A DNA stretch of 64,000 nt from Microbacterium barkeri (GTDB lineage: Bacteria > Actinomycetota > Actinomycetes > Actinomycetales > Microbacteriaceae): positions 1 to 64,000 of the forward strand of contig NZ_BSEJ01000018.1 in the NCBI RefSeq assembly GCF_027921765.1. The letters are read 5' to 3'. A program made the position numbers and the translations under genes. The notes below the pieces were generated by a model. The model did no database searches, had not been told where the DNA came from, and was given only the letters and a program-made list of their open reading frames with translations. The number at the start of each line of letters is the position of its first letter. Position 1 is the first letter of the stretch. Below, one piece after another: positions 35,145 to 44,081 of the stretch.

Positions 35145-36047
35145 TCAGACGGGGACGGGGGCGTCGATGAGCGAGGCGCCGAGCGCCGCGGCCGGCGACC
35201 CTGCCGGCAGCACCTCGATCCTCTCACCCAGGTGCAGGGAGCGGAGGAAGCCCGATGCGGCCGACGACCGCCGCAGCTCCTCCGACACGATGTCGGCCAC
35301 CCGGTCGCCGAGCGCCGCGAGTCCGCCCGCGAGCACGATGCGGCGCGGGTCGACCGCGAGCGCGAGCAGGCGGATGGCCGCGGCGGCGCCGCGCACGAAG
35401 TCCGCCCGCAGACGCAGCGCGAGCGGATGGCCCTCGTCGGCGGCATCGAGCAGGTCGCGGACGGGGAACGCTCCGGGCCGCGCCCAGCGGGCGGCGAGCG
35501 CGCGGCCGCCCGCGAGCGCCTCGATGCAGCCGGTCTGCCCGCACGCGCACACGGGGCCGGCCGGATCGATCGGCACGTGGCCGATCTCGCCGGCCGCGCC
35601 GCCCGCGCCGCGCCAGAGGCGGCCGTCGACGACGACGCCCGCGGCGATGCCGGTGCCGAGGTTGAGCAGCGCGAGCGGGCCGGCGACGGGCGCGAGCGCA
35701 TGCGCGCCGAGAGCGGCGGCCTTGACGTCGTTCTCGACCGCCACCGGAACCCCGCACCGTGCCTCCACCGCGTCGGCGAGGCGCAGCTCCCGGACGTCGA
35801 GGTTCACGGCGTGCCGCACGGTCCGCCCGTCGGTCTGACCGGGGATGCCGATCCCGATCGAGGTGATCGACAAGGACCCGGCCCGAGTCGACACGGCCTC
35901 CACGGCCGCGACGATCGAGTCGACCACGCCGACGTCGCCGCGCTCGGTCGCGCTGCGCCGGCGCGCGAGGATCGAGCCGCCCGCGGCGACCGCCACGGCG
36001 TCGGTCTTCGACCCGCCCACGTCGAGACCGATCCGCACCCCGGTCAT
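35145..36047 (-). CDS. ROK-family sugar kinase (N-acetylglucosamine kinase likely)
   Basis: 300 residues. The ATP loop is GLDVGGSKTDAVAV at the N-terminus. The catalytic Asp is in VENDVKAAALG, and the ROK zinc signature EIGHVPIDPAGPVCACGQTGCIEA is at about residues 160-185. There is no DNA-binding domain, unlike the ROK regulator at 39175-40308. It overlaps the upstream permease by 4 nt (ATGA). It probably phosphorylates the imported amino sugar, with GlcNAc the best guess from nagB and GH20. Confidence 0.9.
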   Translation of the reverse strand: MTGVRIGLDVGGSKTDAVAVAAGGSILARRRSATERGDVGVVDSIVAAVEAVSTRAGSLSITSIGIGIPGQTDGRTVRHAVNLDVRELRLADAVEARCGVPVAVENDVKAAALGAHALAPVAGPLALLNLGTGIAAGVVVDGRLWRGAGGAAGEIGHVPIDPAGPVCACGQTGCIEALAGGRALAARWARPGAFPVRDLLDAADEGHPLALRLRADFVRGAAAAIRLLALAVDPRRIVLAGGLAALGDRVADIVSEELRRSSAASGFLRSLHLGERIEVLPAGSPAAALGASLIDAPVPV

Positions 36048-36898
36048 CCCTTGACCGCCCCCGCGACCATGCCCTGGGCCATCCGCCCCTGCACGATGAG
36101 GAAGAAGACGACCACGGGGATCGCGCACAGGGTCGAGCCCGCCATGATGGCGGCCCAGTCGGTCTCCTTGGTGGCCTGCACGAAGGCGCGCAGCCACACG
36201 GGCAGCGTGCGCGCCTCGGGGCGCGTCATGATGACGAGGGCGTAGACGAACTCGTTCCATGCCTGGATGAAGGCGAAAACTCCCGTCGCGGCGAGGCCGG
36301 GACCGAGCAGCGGGAAGGTCACCCGCCAGAAGGCGCCCATCCGCGTGCAGCCGTCGACGCGCGCGGCCTCCTCGAGCTCGATCGGCACGCCGTTCACGAA
36401 CCCGCGGAGGGTCCAGATCGTGAACGGCAGGACCATCGCGATGTAGACGAGCGCGAGCCCCACGGCCGAGTTGAGCAGCTGCCATCCGTCGAGCACGCGG
36501 TAGGTCGAGATGATGAGCGCCTCTGCGGGGATCATCTGGATCGCGAGCACCGCGACGATGAGGGCGCGTCGGCTGCGGAAGCGGAATCGGCTGAGCGCGA
36601 GGGCCGCGAGGAACGCGAACAGGAGCGCGAAGACGACGGCCGCGAGCGTCACGCCGACGCTCATCGCGAGCGCGGGGAGGAAGGCGATGCTGCCGCTGGG
36701 CTCCGTGACGACCTCGACGAAGTTCGCGAGCGTGAACCGGTCGGGCCACCAGTGCGGCTCGGACGAGGTCACGACGGCGTTCGGCAGCAGCGCCGAGTTC
36801 ACCATCCAGTACACGGGGAACGCGCTCGCGAGGAACACGACGACCGCGAGGGCGTTCAGGCCCGCGCGGGCGACGCGCGAGCGGGGGCGGCTGCTCAT
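36044..36898 (-). CDS. Carbohydrate ABC transporter permease (MalG type)
   Basis: 284 residues, six membrane helices, with the EAA loop ELEEAARVDGCTRMGAFWRVTFPLL that docks the ATPase. It is the second permease of a CUT1-type sugar importer. The start overlaps the MalF-type stop by 4 nt. Confidence 0.93.
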   Translation of the reverse strand: MSSRPRSRVARAGLNALAVVVFLASAFPVYWMVNSALLPNAVVTSSEPHWWPDRFTLANFVEVVTEPSGSIAFLPALAMSVGVTLAAVVFALLFAFLAALALSRFRFRSRRALIVAVLAIQMIPAEALIISTYRVLDGWQLLNSAVGLALVYIAMVLPFTIWTLRGFVNGVPIELEEAARVDGCTRMGAFWRVTFPLLGPGLAATGVFAFIQAWNEFVYALVIMTRPEARTLPVWLRAFVQATKETDWAAIMAGSTLCAIPVVVFFLIVQGRMAQGMVAGAVKG

Positions 36899-37860
36899 GC
36901 TCTCGACTCCTCCTCGCGCAGGGTCGCGACGACGTAGTACCCCGCGACCGCCATCATGAAGACGACGAGGATGACCGAGATCGCCCCGGCCGCACCCTGA
37001 TCGCCGCCGGCCGTCGCGGTCGCGTAGATGTAGACGCCGATCGTGTCGGTCTCCGCGCGGAGGCCGCCGATCGTCTGCAGCGCGTAGATCTGGGTGAACA
37101 CGCGCATGTCCCAGATCACCTGCAGGATGAGCAGCACGACGAGCACGCTGCGGATGTACGGGACCGTGACGAGGCGGAACCGCTGCGCGCCCGTGGCCCC
37201 GTCGAGGCTCGCAGCCTCGAGCACCTCGCCCGGCACCTGGGTGAGCGCGGCGAACGTCGTGAACGCGACGAAGGGCACGGCCATCCACGTCACGATGACG
37301 GTCGCGACGAAGAAGAACCCGATCGGCTCGATGAGCCACGAGTGCCCTCGCATGTCCAGCGGCGTGAGCGCCGTGAGGACGTGGTTCACGAGGCCCGCGC
37401 GGGTGTCGAAGATCCATCCCCACACCGTCGTCGCCGAGATCGGCGGCATCGCCCAGGCGAGGAGCAGGCCGATCGAGACGAGCCCCTTCAGGAAGCGGCC
37501 GAGGCGCGTCATGAGCAGGGCGACGCCGACCCCGAGCACCATCGTGAGGACGACGTTGACCGCGCAGAAGGCGACGCTCCGGGCGAGGACGGCCCAGAAT
37601 CCGGGGTCGGAGAGCACGCGGACGTAGTTGTCCAGCCCCACGAACTCGGGCGGTGCGCCGAAGATCTGCGCGCGCCCGAACTCCTGGAACGACATGACGA
37701 TGAGCTGGACGAGCGGCCAGGCCGTGAGCGCCGCGATGACGGCGCCGGCGGGCACGAGCAGCAGGGCGGGTCCGCGCAGGAACGTCTCGCGGCGCCGCCG
37801 TCGCGGGGGCGACGGCGGCGGCGCGAGGTCGTGCGCGCGCGGCGCGGTGAGGGTGGCCAT
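36895..37860 (-). CDS. Carbohydrate ABC transporter permease (MalF type)
   Basis: 321 residues. An Arg-rich cytoplasmic N-terminus (PPRRRRRETFLRGPA) precedes six helices. The EAA loop is VLEAASLDGATGAQRFRLVTVPYI. It starts 7 nt after the binding-protein gene. No ATPase gene is present in the locus, as is usual for actinobacterial CUT1 systems served by a shared MsiK-like ATPase encoded elsewhere. Confidence 0.93.
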   Translation of the reverse strand: MATLTAPRAHDLAPPPSPPRRRRRETFLRGPALLLVPAGAVIAALTAWPLVQLIVMSFQEFGRAQIFGAPPEFVGLDNYVRVLSDPGFWAVLARSVAFCAVNVVLTMVLGVGVALLMTRLGRFLKGLVSIGLLLAWAMPPISATTVWGWIFDTRAGLVNHVLTALTPLDMRGHSWLIEPIGFFFVATVIVTWMAVPFVAFTTFAALTQVPGEVLEAASLDGATGAQRFRLVTVPYIRSVLVVLLILQVIWDMRVFTQIYALQTIGGLRAETDTIGVYIYATATAGGDQGAAGAISVILVVFMMAVAGYYVVATLREEESRA

Positions 37861-37867
37861 GTGCGGG

Positions 37868-39139
37868 TCAGCCGTTGAGGATGGCCTCGATGTCGGCGTC
37901 GAGCTCCTCCGCGAGCGACGGGATGTCGCCGCCGCTCGCGATCTGGACGAAGAAGTCCTGCAGCAGCTGCGCGGCCTCGACGTCGGCCCACTTGGGCGAG
38001 GCCGGGGTGAGCTTCGCGTTCGCCGCGGCCTCCGCGATCACGGCGGCGAGCTCGGGCGTCGCGGCCGCGACATCGCCCCCGAGGGACTGCAGAGCCGGCA
38101 CGAGGCCCGCCTCCGCGAGGATCGACTGGTACTCCTCGCTGAGCATGATCCGCAGCGCGCCCTTCGCGAGCTCCTGGTTGTCGGAGGCCGCGGGGATCGC
38201 GATGTTCGACCCGCCAGCGAAGACCTGGGCCGCTCCGCCGTCCTTGCCGGGCAGCGCGAACGAGCCGAGGGAGTCCGCGAGCGCCGTCTCCGCCTGATCC
38301 TCGTCGGCCACGATCGACCAGTAGGCCCAGCTCGGCGCCGACAGCATGGCGGCCTGCTCCTCGCGGAACGGCACCCAGGCGTCGGTCTCGTCGCCGTCCT
38401 TCGGCGCCTGCGAGGTCGCCATGAGCGCCTGCACCTGCTCGAGGCCCGCGATGGACTCGGGGCTCGAGAGCTGCGCGTCCCACTGCTCCCCCTCGAGCAC
38501 GGCGATCTCGCCGCCGTTCTCCCAGATGAACGGGAGCGCGTTGTACCAGTCCTTGCCGGGGTACCAGACGCCCGAGACGCCCGTCGTCTCGGCGAGCCGC
38601 TCGGCCGCCGCGACGTACTCGTCGAGCGTGGTCGGCACCTCGATGCCCGCCTCCTCGAACATGGCCGTGTTGTAGAAGACGACGCGCGAGCCCGAGTAGT
38701 ACGGCGCCGCGTAGAACGCGCCGTCGAACGAGCCGGCCTCGACGAAGCCGGGCAGCAGGTCGTCGCCGCCGAGCTCCTCGTACATGTCGGTGAGATCGGC
38801 GAACGCGCCGGCCGACGTGAACGCCGCGGCCTGCGTGTTGCCCATCTCGACGATGTCGGGGCTGTCGGAGCCCGACATCGCGGTGGTCAGCAGGTCGACG
38901 ATGCCGGTCCACTGCTGCTCCTCGATGACGAGGGTCGCGCCCTCGTTCTCGGCCTCGAACGTCTCGACGAGATAGTCGCGCGCCTCCTGGGGCGTGTCCT
39001 CGCCGACGAGCCAGACGCGCAGCTCCGCGCCGTCGGCTGCGCCGCCGCCGGCCGCGTCGCCGCCGGCGGCATTGCCGGAGCAGCCCGCGAGGGCGAGAGC
39101 GCCGAGGACGGCGCTCGCGCCGATGAGCTTCCTGTTCAT
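37868..39139 (-). CDS. Sugar-binding lipoprotein of ABC transporter
   Basis: 423 residues. The signal peptide with lipobox LALAGC places the lipidated Cys near residue 20. A Gly/Ala-rich linker leads into an extracellular-solute-binding fold (family 1: LRVWLVGEDTPQEARDYL, DIVEMGNTQAAAF, YPGKDWYNALPFIW). Start ATG with AAGGAAA upstream. It binds the oligosaccharide imported by the two permeases. Confidence 0.94.
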   Translation of the reverse strand: MNRKLIGASAVLGALALAGCSGNAAGGDAAGGGAADGAELRVWLVGEDTPQEARDYLVETFEAENEGATLVIEEQQWTGIVDLLTTAMSGSDSPDIVEMGNTQAAAFTSAGAFADLTDMYEELGGDDLLPGFVEAGSFDGAFYAAPYYSGSRVVFYNTAMFEEAGIEVPTTLDEYVAAAERLAETTGVSGVWYPGKDWYNALPFIWENGGEIAVLEGEQWDAQLSSPESIAGLEQVQALMATSQAPKDGDETDAWVPFREEQAAMLSAPSWAYWSIVADEDQAETALADSLGSFALPGKDGGAAQVFAGGSNIAIPAASDNQELAKGALRIMLSEEYQSILAEAGLVPALQSLGGDVAAATPELAAVIAEAAANAKLTPASPKWADVEAAQLLQDFFVQIASGGDIPSLAEELDADIEAILNG

Positions 39140-39174
39140 GGGGGTTTCCTTCACTCGGATGGGTGGGGTGGGGG

Positions 39175-40308
39175 TCAGCGGATGCCGAGTCGGGCATCCA
39201 GGACCATGGCGAAGGCGCCGCGCAGCACGACGTCGTCGCCCTGGGCGGACAGGCGCACGCGCGCGTGCGTCGTGAAGGGCTCGAGCGTGCGCGCGCGCAG
39301 GGTCTCGACCGCCGCGTCGCGCAGCGGGCCGTCGAGGAGGTCGGCCGGCCCCGACAGGACGATGTCGTCGATGTCGAGGGTGCCGACGACGGGCGCGAGC
39401 GCGATGCCGAGCCGCTCCCCCGCGTCCCGGAGCACGCTGTCGCGGTCGCCCTCGGCGATGCGGGCCTGCAGCGCCGGCACGGCGAGCCACGCCTCGAGGC
39501 AGCCGTCGCGTCCGCATGCGCAGCGCGGGCCGCCGTCGGTGCCCACCGTGACGTGCCCGATCTCGCCGGCGGCGTCCCGGCTCCCGCGCGTCAGCTCGCC
39601 GCGCACGAGCAGCCCCGAGCCGACACCGCGGCCGATCCGCACGAGCATGAGGTCGTCGCTCGCGCCGCCGAGGGTGTACTCGGCGAGCGCGGCGGCGTTC
39701 GCGTCGTTCGCGACGACGACGGGGATGCCGAGCTCCTCGCCGAGCAGCGCGCGCAGGGGCATGCCCGCCCAGCCGACGTTCGGCGCCGTCAGCACGACGC
39801 CGTCCGACGTGATGACGCCCGGGGCGCCCACGCCGACGCCGAGAAGGCGGGAGGTCGCCTCGCGCGCCACCGCCGACGCGAGCTCGAGCACGGTCGCGCG
39901 CGCGGCGTCGGCCTCGCCGTCGGCCGGTCGCGGCACGGCGGCGCGCGCGACGACGGCGCCCGTGAGGTCGAGGAGGGCCCCGCGGTACTCGTCCGCGGCG
40001 GAGAGGTCGATCGCGACGATCTGCAGGCCCTCGCGGTCGATGTCGACGAGCGTGGCCGGCTTGCCGGGGCCCGTCCGCGTCTGCACGCCCTGCTCGACGA
40101 CGACGCCCTCGCCGATGAGCTCACCCGCGAGGTCGGACGTCGTGACGCGCGTGAGGCCCGTGGCGCGCGCGAGATCCGCGCGGCTCATCGCCCCCTCGTG
40201 GAAGAGCGCCTGCAGGACGAGCGCGCGGTTGTGCGCCCGCGCGTGCTCGGGCAGCACCTTCGCGCGGACGGCGCGGCGCGGTGCGGGGACGGTCTGCGGC
40301 TCGCTCAT
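39175..40308 (-). CDS. ROK-family transcriptional repressor (NagC/XylR type)
   Basis: 377 residues. The N-terminal winged helix (NRALVLQALFHEGAMSRADL, then ARATGLTRVTTSDLAGELIG) is fused to a ROK sugar-sensing domain. The zinc motif EIGHVTVGTDGGPRCACGRDGCLEA is intact, and the ATP loop is degraded, as is normal for repressors. It is the first gene of the amino-sugar operon and divergent from the GH20 gene. It is likely to bind the TTTAC-rich inverted repeats in between, with the amino sugar as inducer. Confidence 0.92.
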   Translation of the reverse strand: MSEPQTVPAPRRAVRAKVLPEHARAHNRALVLQALFHEGAMSRADLARATGLTRVTTSDLAGELIGEGVVVEQGVQTRTGPGKPATLVDIDREGLQIVAIDLSAADEYRGALLDLTGAVVARAAVPRPADGEADAARATVLELASAVAREATSRLLGVGVGAPGVITSDGVVLTAPNVGWAGMPLRALLGEELGIPVVVANDANAAALAEYTLGGASDDLMLVRIGRGVGSGLLVRGELTRGSRDAAGEIGHVTVGTDGGPRCACGRDGCLEAWLAVPALQARIAEGDRDSVLRDAGERLGIALAPVVGTLDIDDIVLSGPADLLDGPLRDAAVETLRARTLEPFTTHARVRLSAQGDDVVLRGAFAMVLDARLGIR

Positions 40309-40319
40309 ATTTGTAAGTT

Positions 40320-40333
40320 GTATTTACGAATAC
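40320..40333. promoter_or_regulatory. Candidate operator of the ROK repressor
   Basis: GTATT-N4-AATAC is a perfect inverted repeat in an AT-rich 120-bp gap, sharply unlike the GC-rich surroundings. Further TTTAC copies lie at 40359-40363 and 40373-40377, and a GTTAC at 40384-40388. They flank the start of the ROK gene and the promoter of the divergent GH20 gene. Confidence 0.55.
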
Positions 40334-40417
40334 GACGCGGCGCAAGCCCTGCGATCGATTTACGCAGGGAAGTTTACATATTCGTTACGCCACACACACG
40401 GGAGCGCGGCTCCCTGC

Positions 40418-40423
40418 TACCGT
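40418..40423 (+). promoter_or_regulatory. -10 box of leaderless GH20 gene
   Basis: TACCGT, exactly 6 nt before the ATG at 40430. No Shine-Dalgarno is present. Confidence 0.5.
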
Positions 40424-40429
40424 CCCCTC

Positions 40430-41857
40430 ATGCCGCTCCCGCTCATCCCCTGGCCGCGACGTGTGACGCCGGGCCCCGGGTCTGCCCTGCAGCTCGCGGC
40501 TCGGACGCGGGACGAGGCGATCGACCGCGCGCGCTCCGCCATCCGGCACGCCGACGATCCGACCATCCCGCGGGAGGGCTACGCGCTCCGCGTCGACGCG
40601 GACGGCATCGCCGTGCGCTCGAGCGACGCGGCGGGCGCCGCCTACGCCGCGGCCACGCTCGCCCAGCTCGTCGAGTGCGACGACACGGGGAGCTGGGTCA
40701 TCCGCGCCGTCGAGATCGAGGACGCCCCGCGCTTCCCCTACCGCGGAGCCATGCTCGATGTCGCGCGTCACTTCCATCCCGTGCCGACCGTCGCCTGGTT
40801 CATCGACCGGCTCGCCGAGCTGAAGCTCAACCACCTCCACCTCCATCTGACCGACGATCAGGGATGGCGGATCGCCCTGCGGTCACGGCCCGACCTCGTC
40901 GCACGCGGCTCCGCGACCGCGACGGGAGGCGACGCGGGCGGGTTCTACACGCAAGACGACTGGCAGGCGATCCTCGCCCACGCCGCAGCATGCCACGTGA
41001 CGGTCGTGCCCGAGATCGACCTCCCCGGACACACCCACGCGGTCGGGCTCGCGCATCCCGAGCTCATGGCGCCGCCCGTCGTGAGCGACGAGGTCCGGGA
41101 GACCACGCGTCGGCTCGGCGGCTCGCTCCCCGAGCCGGGCGTCCCGTACACGGGCCTCGCGGTCGGGTTCTCCTCCCTGCGGCCGCTCGACGCCGAGGTC
41201 GACGCGTTCCTCGTCGACGTGCTCGGCGAGCTCTGCGCGATCACGCCGGGCCCGTTCGTCCACATCGGCGGAGACGAGGCCCTCGGGACGGCGCCGGAGG
41301 ACTACGCGGCCCTCACCGCGCGCGCGGCGCGCATCGTCGCCGACGCCGGCAAGACGCCCATCGCGTGGCACGAGGCGGCGAGCGCTCCGCTTCCGGACGA
41401 CGCGATCGGGCAGTACTGGGGCTTCCTCGTGCCGACGGACGGACACGACGCGAAGGCGCACGCCTTCGCCGACCGCGGCGGCCTCATCCTCTCGCCCGCC
41501 GACGCGGTCTATCTCGACATGAAGTACGACGAGCGCACCCCGATCGGGCTCACGTGGGCCTACGGCCCCACGAGCATCGAGCGCTCGTACCGGTGGGAGC
41601 CCGACGATGTCGTGCCCGGTCTGCCCGCCCGCGCCATCCGCGGCGTGGAGGCGCCCCTGTGGACGGAGACCGTGCGCGACCGGCAGGACATCGAGCGGCT
41701 GGTCTTCCCCCGCATCGCGTCGGCCGCGGAGATCGCGTGGTCGACGGCGCGCGATCCCGAGCGGACCTGGCCGGCGTACCGCGCACGCCTCGCGGAGCTG
41801 GTGAGTCGCTGGGAGGATGACGGTATCCGGGTCGGCGCGATCGTGCCCACATCGTGA
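40430..41857 (+). CDS. Beta-N-acetylhexosaminidase (GH20)
   Basis: 475 residues. A short N-terminal domain (about 1-105) is followed by a TIM barrel starting RFPYRGAMLDVARHFHPV. The catalytic Asp-Glu pair is in FVHIGGDEALG (about residues 282-283). EIDLPGHTHA and LHLHLTDDQGWRIA are other substrate-site motifs. No signal peptide is seen, so it acts in the cytoplasm on imported oligosaccharides and releases GlcNAc for the ROK kinase and nagB. Confidence 0.94.
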   Translation: MPLPLIPWPRRVTPGPGSALQLAARTRDEAIDRARSAIRHADDPTIPREGYALRVDADGIAVRSSDAAGAAYAAATLAQLVECDDTGSWVIRAVEIEDAPRFPYRGAMLDVARHFHPVPTVAWFIDRLAELKLNHLHLHLTDDQGWRIALRSRPDLVARGSATATGGDAGGFYTQDDWQAILAHAAACHVTVVPEIDLPGHTHAVGLAHPELMAPPVVSDEVRETTRRLGGSLPEPGVPYTGLAVGFSSLRPLDAEVDAFLVDVLGELCAITPGPFVHIGGDEALGTAPEDYAALTARAARIVADAGKTPIAWHEAASAPLPDDAIGQYWGFLVPTDGHDAKAHAFADRGGLILSPADAVYLDMKYDERTPIGLTWAYGPTSIERSYRWEPDDVVPGLPARAIRGVEAPLWTETVRDRQDIERLVFPRIASAAEIAWSTARDPERTWPAYRARLAELVSRWEDDGIRVGAIVPTS

Positions 41858-41946
41858 TTCCGATGTGCCCTGAGGTAGGGTTCTCGCCCTTACGATGAAG
41901 ATTCGGACCACGCCGTGCACATCGGCGCGCATCTGGGGGTAGGAAG

Positions 41947-43425
41947 ATGACCGATCTCGCGACCAAGCCCGCACCGGGGGCAGACGACGCCGGCGACGCC
42001 GCCGCGGCCGCTGCCGCACCCGTCGAGTGGGCGCCCGCGGAGCCCGAGCCGCGCAAGCGCCGCCTCGGCCTCTGGATCGGCATCCCCGCCGCCCTGCTGC
42101 TCGCGGGCGCGGGCGCGTGCTCGGCCATCCTCATCGCCCCCGGGGTCGAGGCCGCCGGCGCCGACATCGGCTGGCAGACCCCCGGCGCGGCCGGCGAGGC
42201 GATCGCCGCGGGCATCGCCGACACCGAGGTCACGATCACGACCGCGGCGGGCGAGGCGACCTTCACGGGCGCGGAGCTCGGCGCCTCCGTCGACGCGCAG
42301 GCGGTCGCAGAGAAGGCGTTCGGCGACCATCCGCTCTGGAACGTGGGCGCCTGGAACCCCGGCGCCGTCCCGGTCGACGTGGCCGTCGACGTCGACACCG
42401 CGCTCGCGGCCGTCGAGGCCGAGATCCCCGGCATCTTCACCGCGCCCGTGAACGCCGAGGTCACGTACGACGAGGGCGCCGGCACCTACTCGGTCGTGGA
42501 CGCGAAGGCGGGCTCCGGGATCGACGTGGACGCGCTCGCGGCCGACATCTCGCGCGCGCTCAGCGCGGGCGGCGACGTCTCGGTCGAGGCGCAGGCCAGC
42601 GAGGTCGAGGCCGACATCACGACCGCCGAGGCGCAGGCCCAGGCCGAGGCCCTGAACGGGCTCATCCACGATGCGGGCTTCTACGTCGAGGACGAGAAGG
42701 TCGTCGGCATCGACCCCGCGCAGGCGGCCTCGTGGGTGCAGGTGAGCAGCGAGGGCGAGGAGATCTCTCTCTCCGTGGACCAGCAGGCGGTCGCGGCCGC
42801 CGTCGCCGAGACGGTCGCCTCTCTGCCCGAGAAGGTGAACCGCGAGGTCGTGAACGAGGAGATCGTCACGAACTCCGCGGGAGACCACCTCCGCACGATC
42901 CAGGAGGGCCAGAACGGCTGGGGCCTCGAGTCGACCGACGGCATCGCGGAGAAGTTCGCCGAGCAGCTCGCCGGCGGCAACGGCGTGTACCAGCTGCCGG
43001 TCAAGGAGATCCCGTTCGAGACGACGCTCCTCCACCGCTGGATCGAGGTCGACAAGAGCGCCGGGACGACCATCCTCTACGAGAACGACAAGGTCGTCGA
43101 CACCTACGCGATCGCGCTGGGCAAGCCCGGGCACGACACCCAGGAGGGCCGGTTCACGGTCTACGGGCAGCTCACCATCCAGGACATGGGCTCGTGCGAC
43201 GCGGAGGGCAACTACGTGCCCGGCGGGAGCTTCGACTACTGCACGGCCGACGTCCCCTGGGTCACGTACTTCAACGGCGACCAGGGCTTCCACGGCACCT
43301 ACTGGCACAGCAACTTCGGCGCCGGCGCGTACATGAGCCACGGCTGCGTGAACATGACGATCGCCGCCGCCGAGCGCGTGTACTACTTCGCGCAGACGGG
43401 CACCGAGGTGTGGGTGCACGCCTGA
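41947..43425 (+). CDS. L,D-transpeptidase (YkuD) with peptidoglycan-binding-like repeats
   Basis: 492 residues. A cytoplasmic N-terminus is followed by one membrane helix (about 41-64), two Ala-rich repeat domains of putative peptidoglycan-binding type (about 75-330) and a C-terminal YkuD domain. The active site is HGTYWHSNFGAGAYMSHGCVNM, with Cys near residue 467. It makes 3-3 cross-links or lipoprotein links in the wall. GGGGG lies 7-8 nt before the ATG. Confidence 0.92.
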   Translation: MTDLATKPAPGADDAGDAAAAAAAPVEWAPAEPEPRKRRLGLWIGIPAALLLAGAGACSAILIAPGVEAAGADIGWQTPGAAGEAIAAGIADTEVTITTAAGEATFTGAELGASVDAQAVAEKAFGDHPLWNVGAWNPGAVPVDVAVDVDTALAAVEAEIPGIFTAPVNAEVTYDEGAGTYSVVDAKAGSGIDVDALAADISRALSAGGDVSVEAQASEVEADITTAEAQAQAEALNGLIHDAGFYVEDEKVVGIDPAQAASWVQVSSEGEEISLSVDQQAVAAAVAETVASLPEKVNREVVNEEIVTNSAGDHLRTIQEGQNGWGLESTDGIAEKFAEQLAGGNGVYQLPVKEIPFETTLLHRWIEVDKSAGTTILYENDKVVDTYAIALGKPGHDTQEGRFTVYGQLTIQDMGSCDAEGNYVPGGSFDYCTADVPWVTYFNGDQGFHGTYWHSNFGAGAYMSHGCVNMTIAAAERVYYFAQTGTEVWVHA

Positions 43426-43433
43426 TTGCGCGC

Positions 43434-43439
43434 TAGCCT
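43434..43439 (+). promoter_or_regulatory. -10 box of leaderless GNAT gene
   Basis: TAGCCT, exactly 6 nt before the ATG at 43446 and only 8 nt after the transpeptidase stop, so the GNAT gene has its own promoter. Confidence 0.6.
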
Positions 43440-43445
43440 GTCGAT

Positions 43446-43898
43446 ATGACCGAACTGCGCCTCGTCGAGCTCTCGGCCGACACCATCGTCCAGGTGAACA
43501 ACCTGTCGCTCAAGCCGGGACAGGAGCAGTTCCTCGCGCCCGTCTCCTACGGCATCGCCGCCTCCGTCCTCAACCCGAAGACGACCTGGCAGCGCGTGGT
43601 GCTCGACGACTCCGACGTGGTCGGCTTCGTCAGCGCCAACTTCGACCGCGACGCCAAGCCCGAGTACTTCCAGTCGGTGCTGTGGCGCATCAACGTCGAC
43701 GCCGACGACCAGGGCCGCGGCGTGGGGCGGTTCGCGGTCGAGGGTCTCCTCGACGAGGCCCGCAAGCGCGAGTTCGACCGCCTCAACGTGATCTACGAGG
43801 CGGGCGAAGGCGGCCCCGAGGCGTTCTTCCACCGTGTCGGCTTCACGCCCGTGGGCGAGACCGAGTACGGTGAAGTGATCGCAGAGATCCGCCTCTAG
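43446..43898 (+). CDS. GNAT-family N-acetyltransferase
   Basis: 150 residues. The acetyl-CoA loop is DADDQGRGVGRFAVEGLLDEA (about residues 80-100), followed by a VIYEAGEGGPEAFFHRVGFTPVGE tail. Layout and the N-terminal ...IVQVNNLSLKPGQEQFLAP resemble diamine/spermidine acetyltransferases of the BltD/PaiA group; the acceptor is unproven. Confidence 0.85.
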   Translation: MTELRLVELSADTIVQVNNLSLKPGQEQFLAPVSYGIAASVLNPKTTWQRVVLDDSDVVGFVSANFDRDAKPEYFQSVLWRINVDADDQGRGVGRFAVEGLLDEARKREFDRLNVIYEAGEGGPEAFFHRVGFTPVGETEYGEVIAEIRL

Positions 43899-44030
43899 GC
43901 GCCCCGCGGCCCTGCCGCGGACGAACCCGAGAACCTCAGCACCGCGTCACCCGCCGCGGCGCCGACACCTGGCCGGCGGCGGGGCCTCGAATACCCCTCC
44001 CCCATCGAGACCCCGTCGCCCTCCTCATGA

Positions 44031-44062
44031 GAATCGCCCCGGACATCCGTCCGGGGCGATTC
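44031..44062. terminator. Bidirectional terminator of GNAT gene and ABC exporter
   Basis: A 14-bp perfect stem (gaatcgccccggac and its complement) around a 4-nt loop, between convergent genes. It is followed by CCCTTTCGC on the plus strand. The rest of the 183-bp gap shows no gene. Confidence 0.8.
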
Positions 44063-44081
44063 CCTTTCGCGCAGACCCGCG

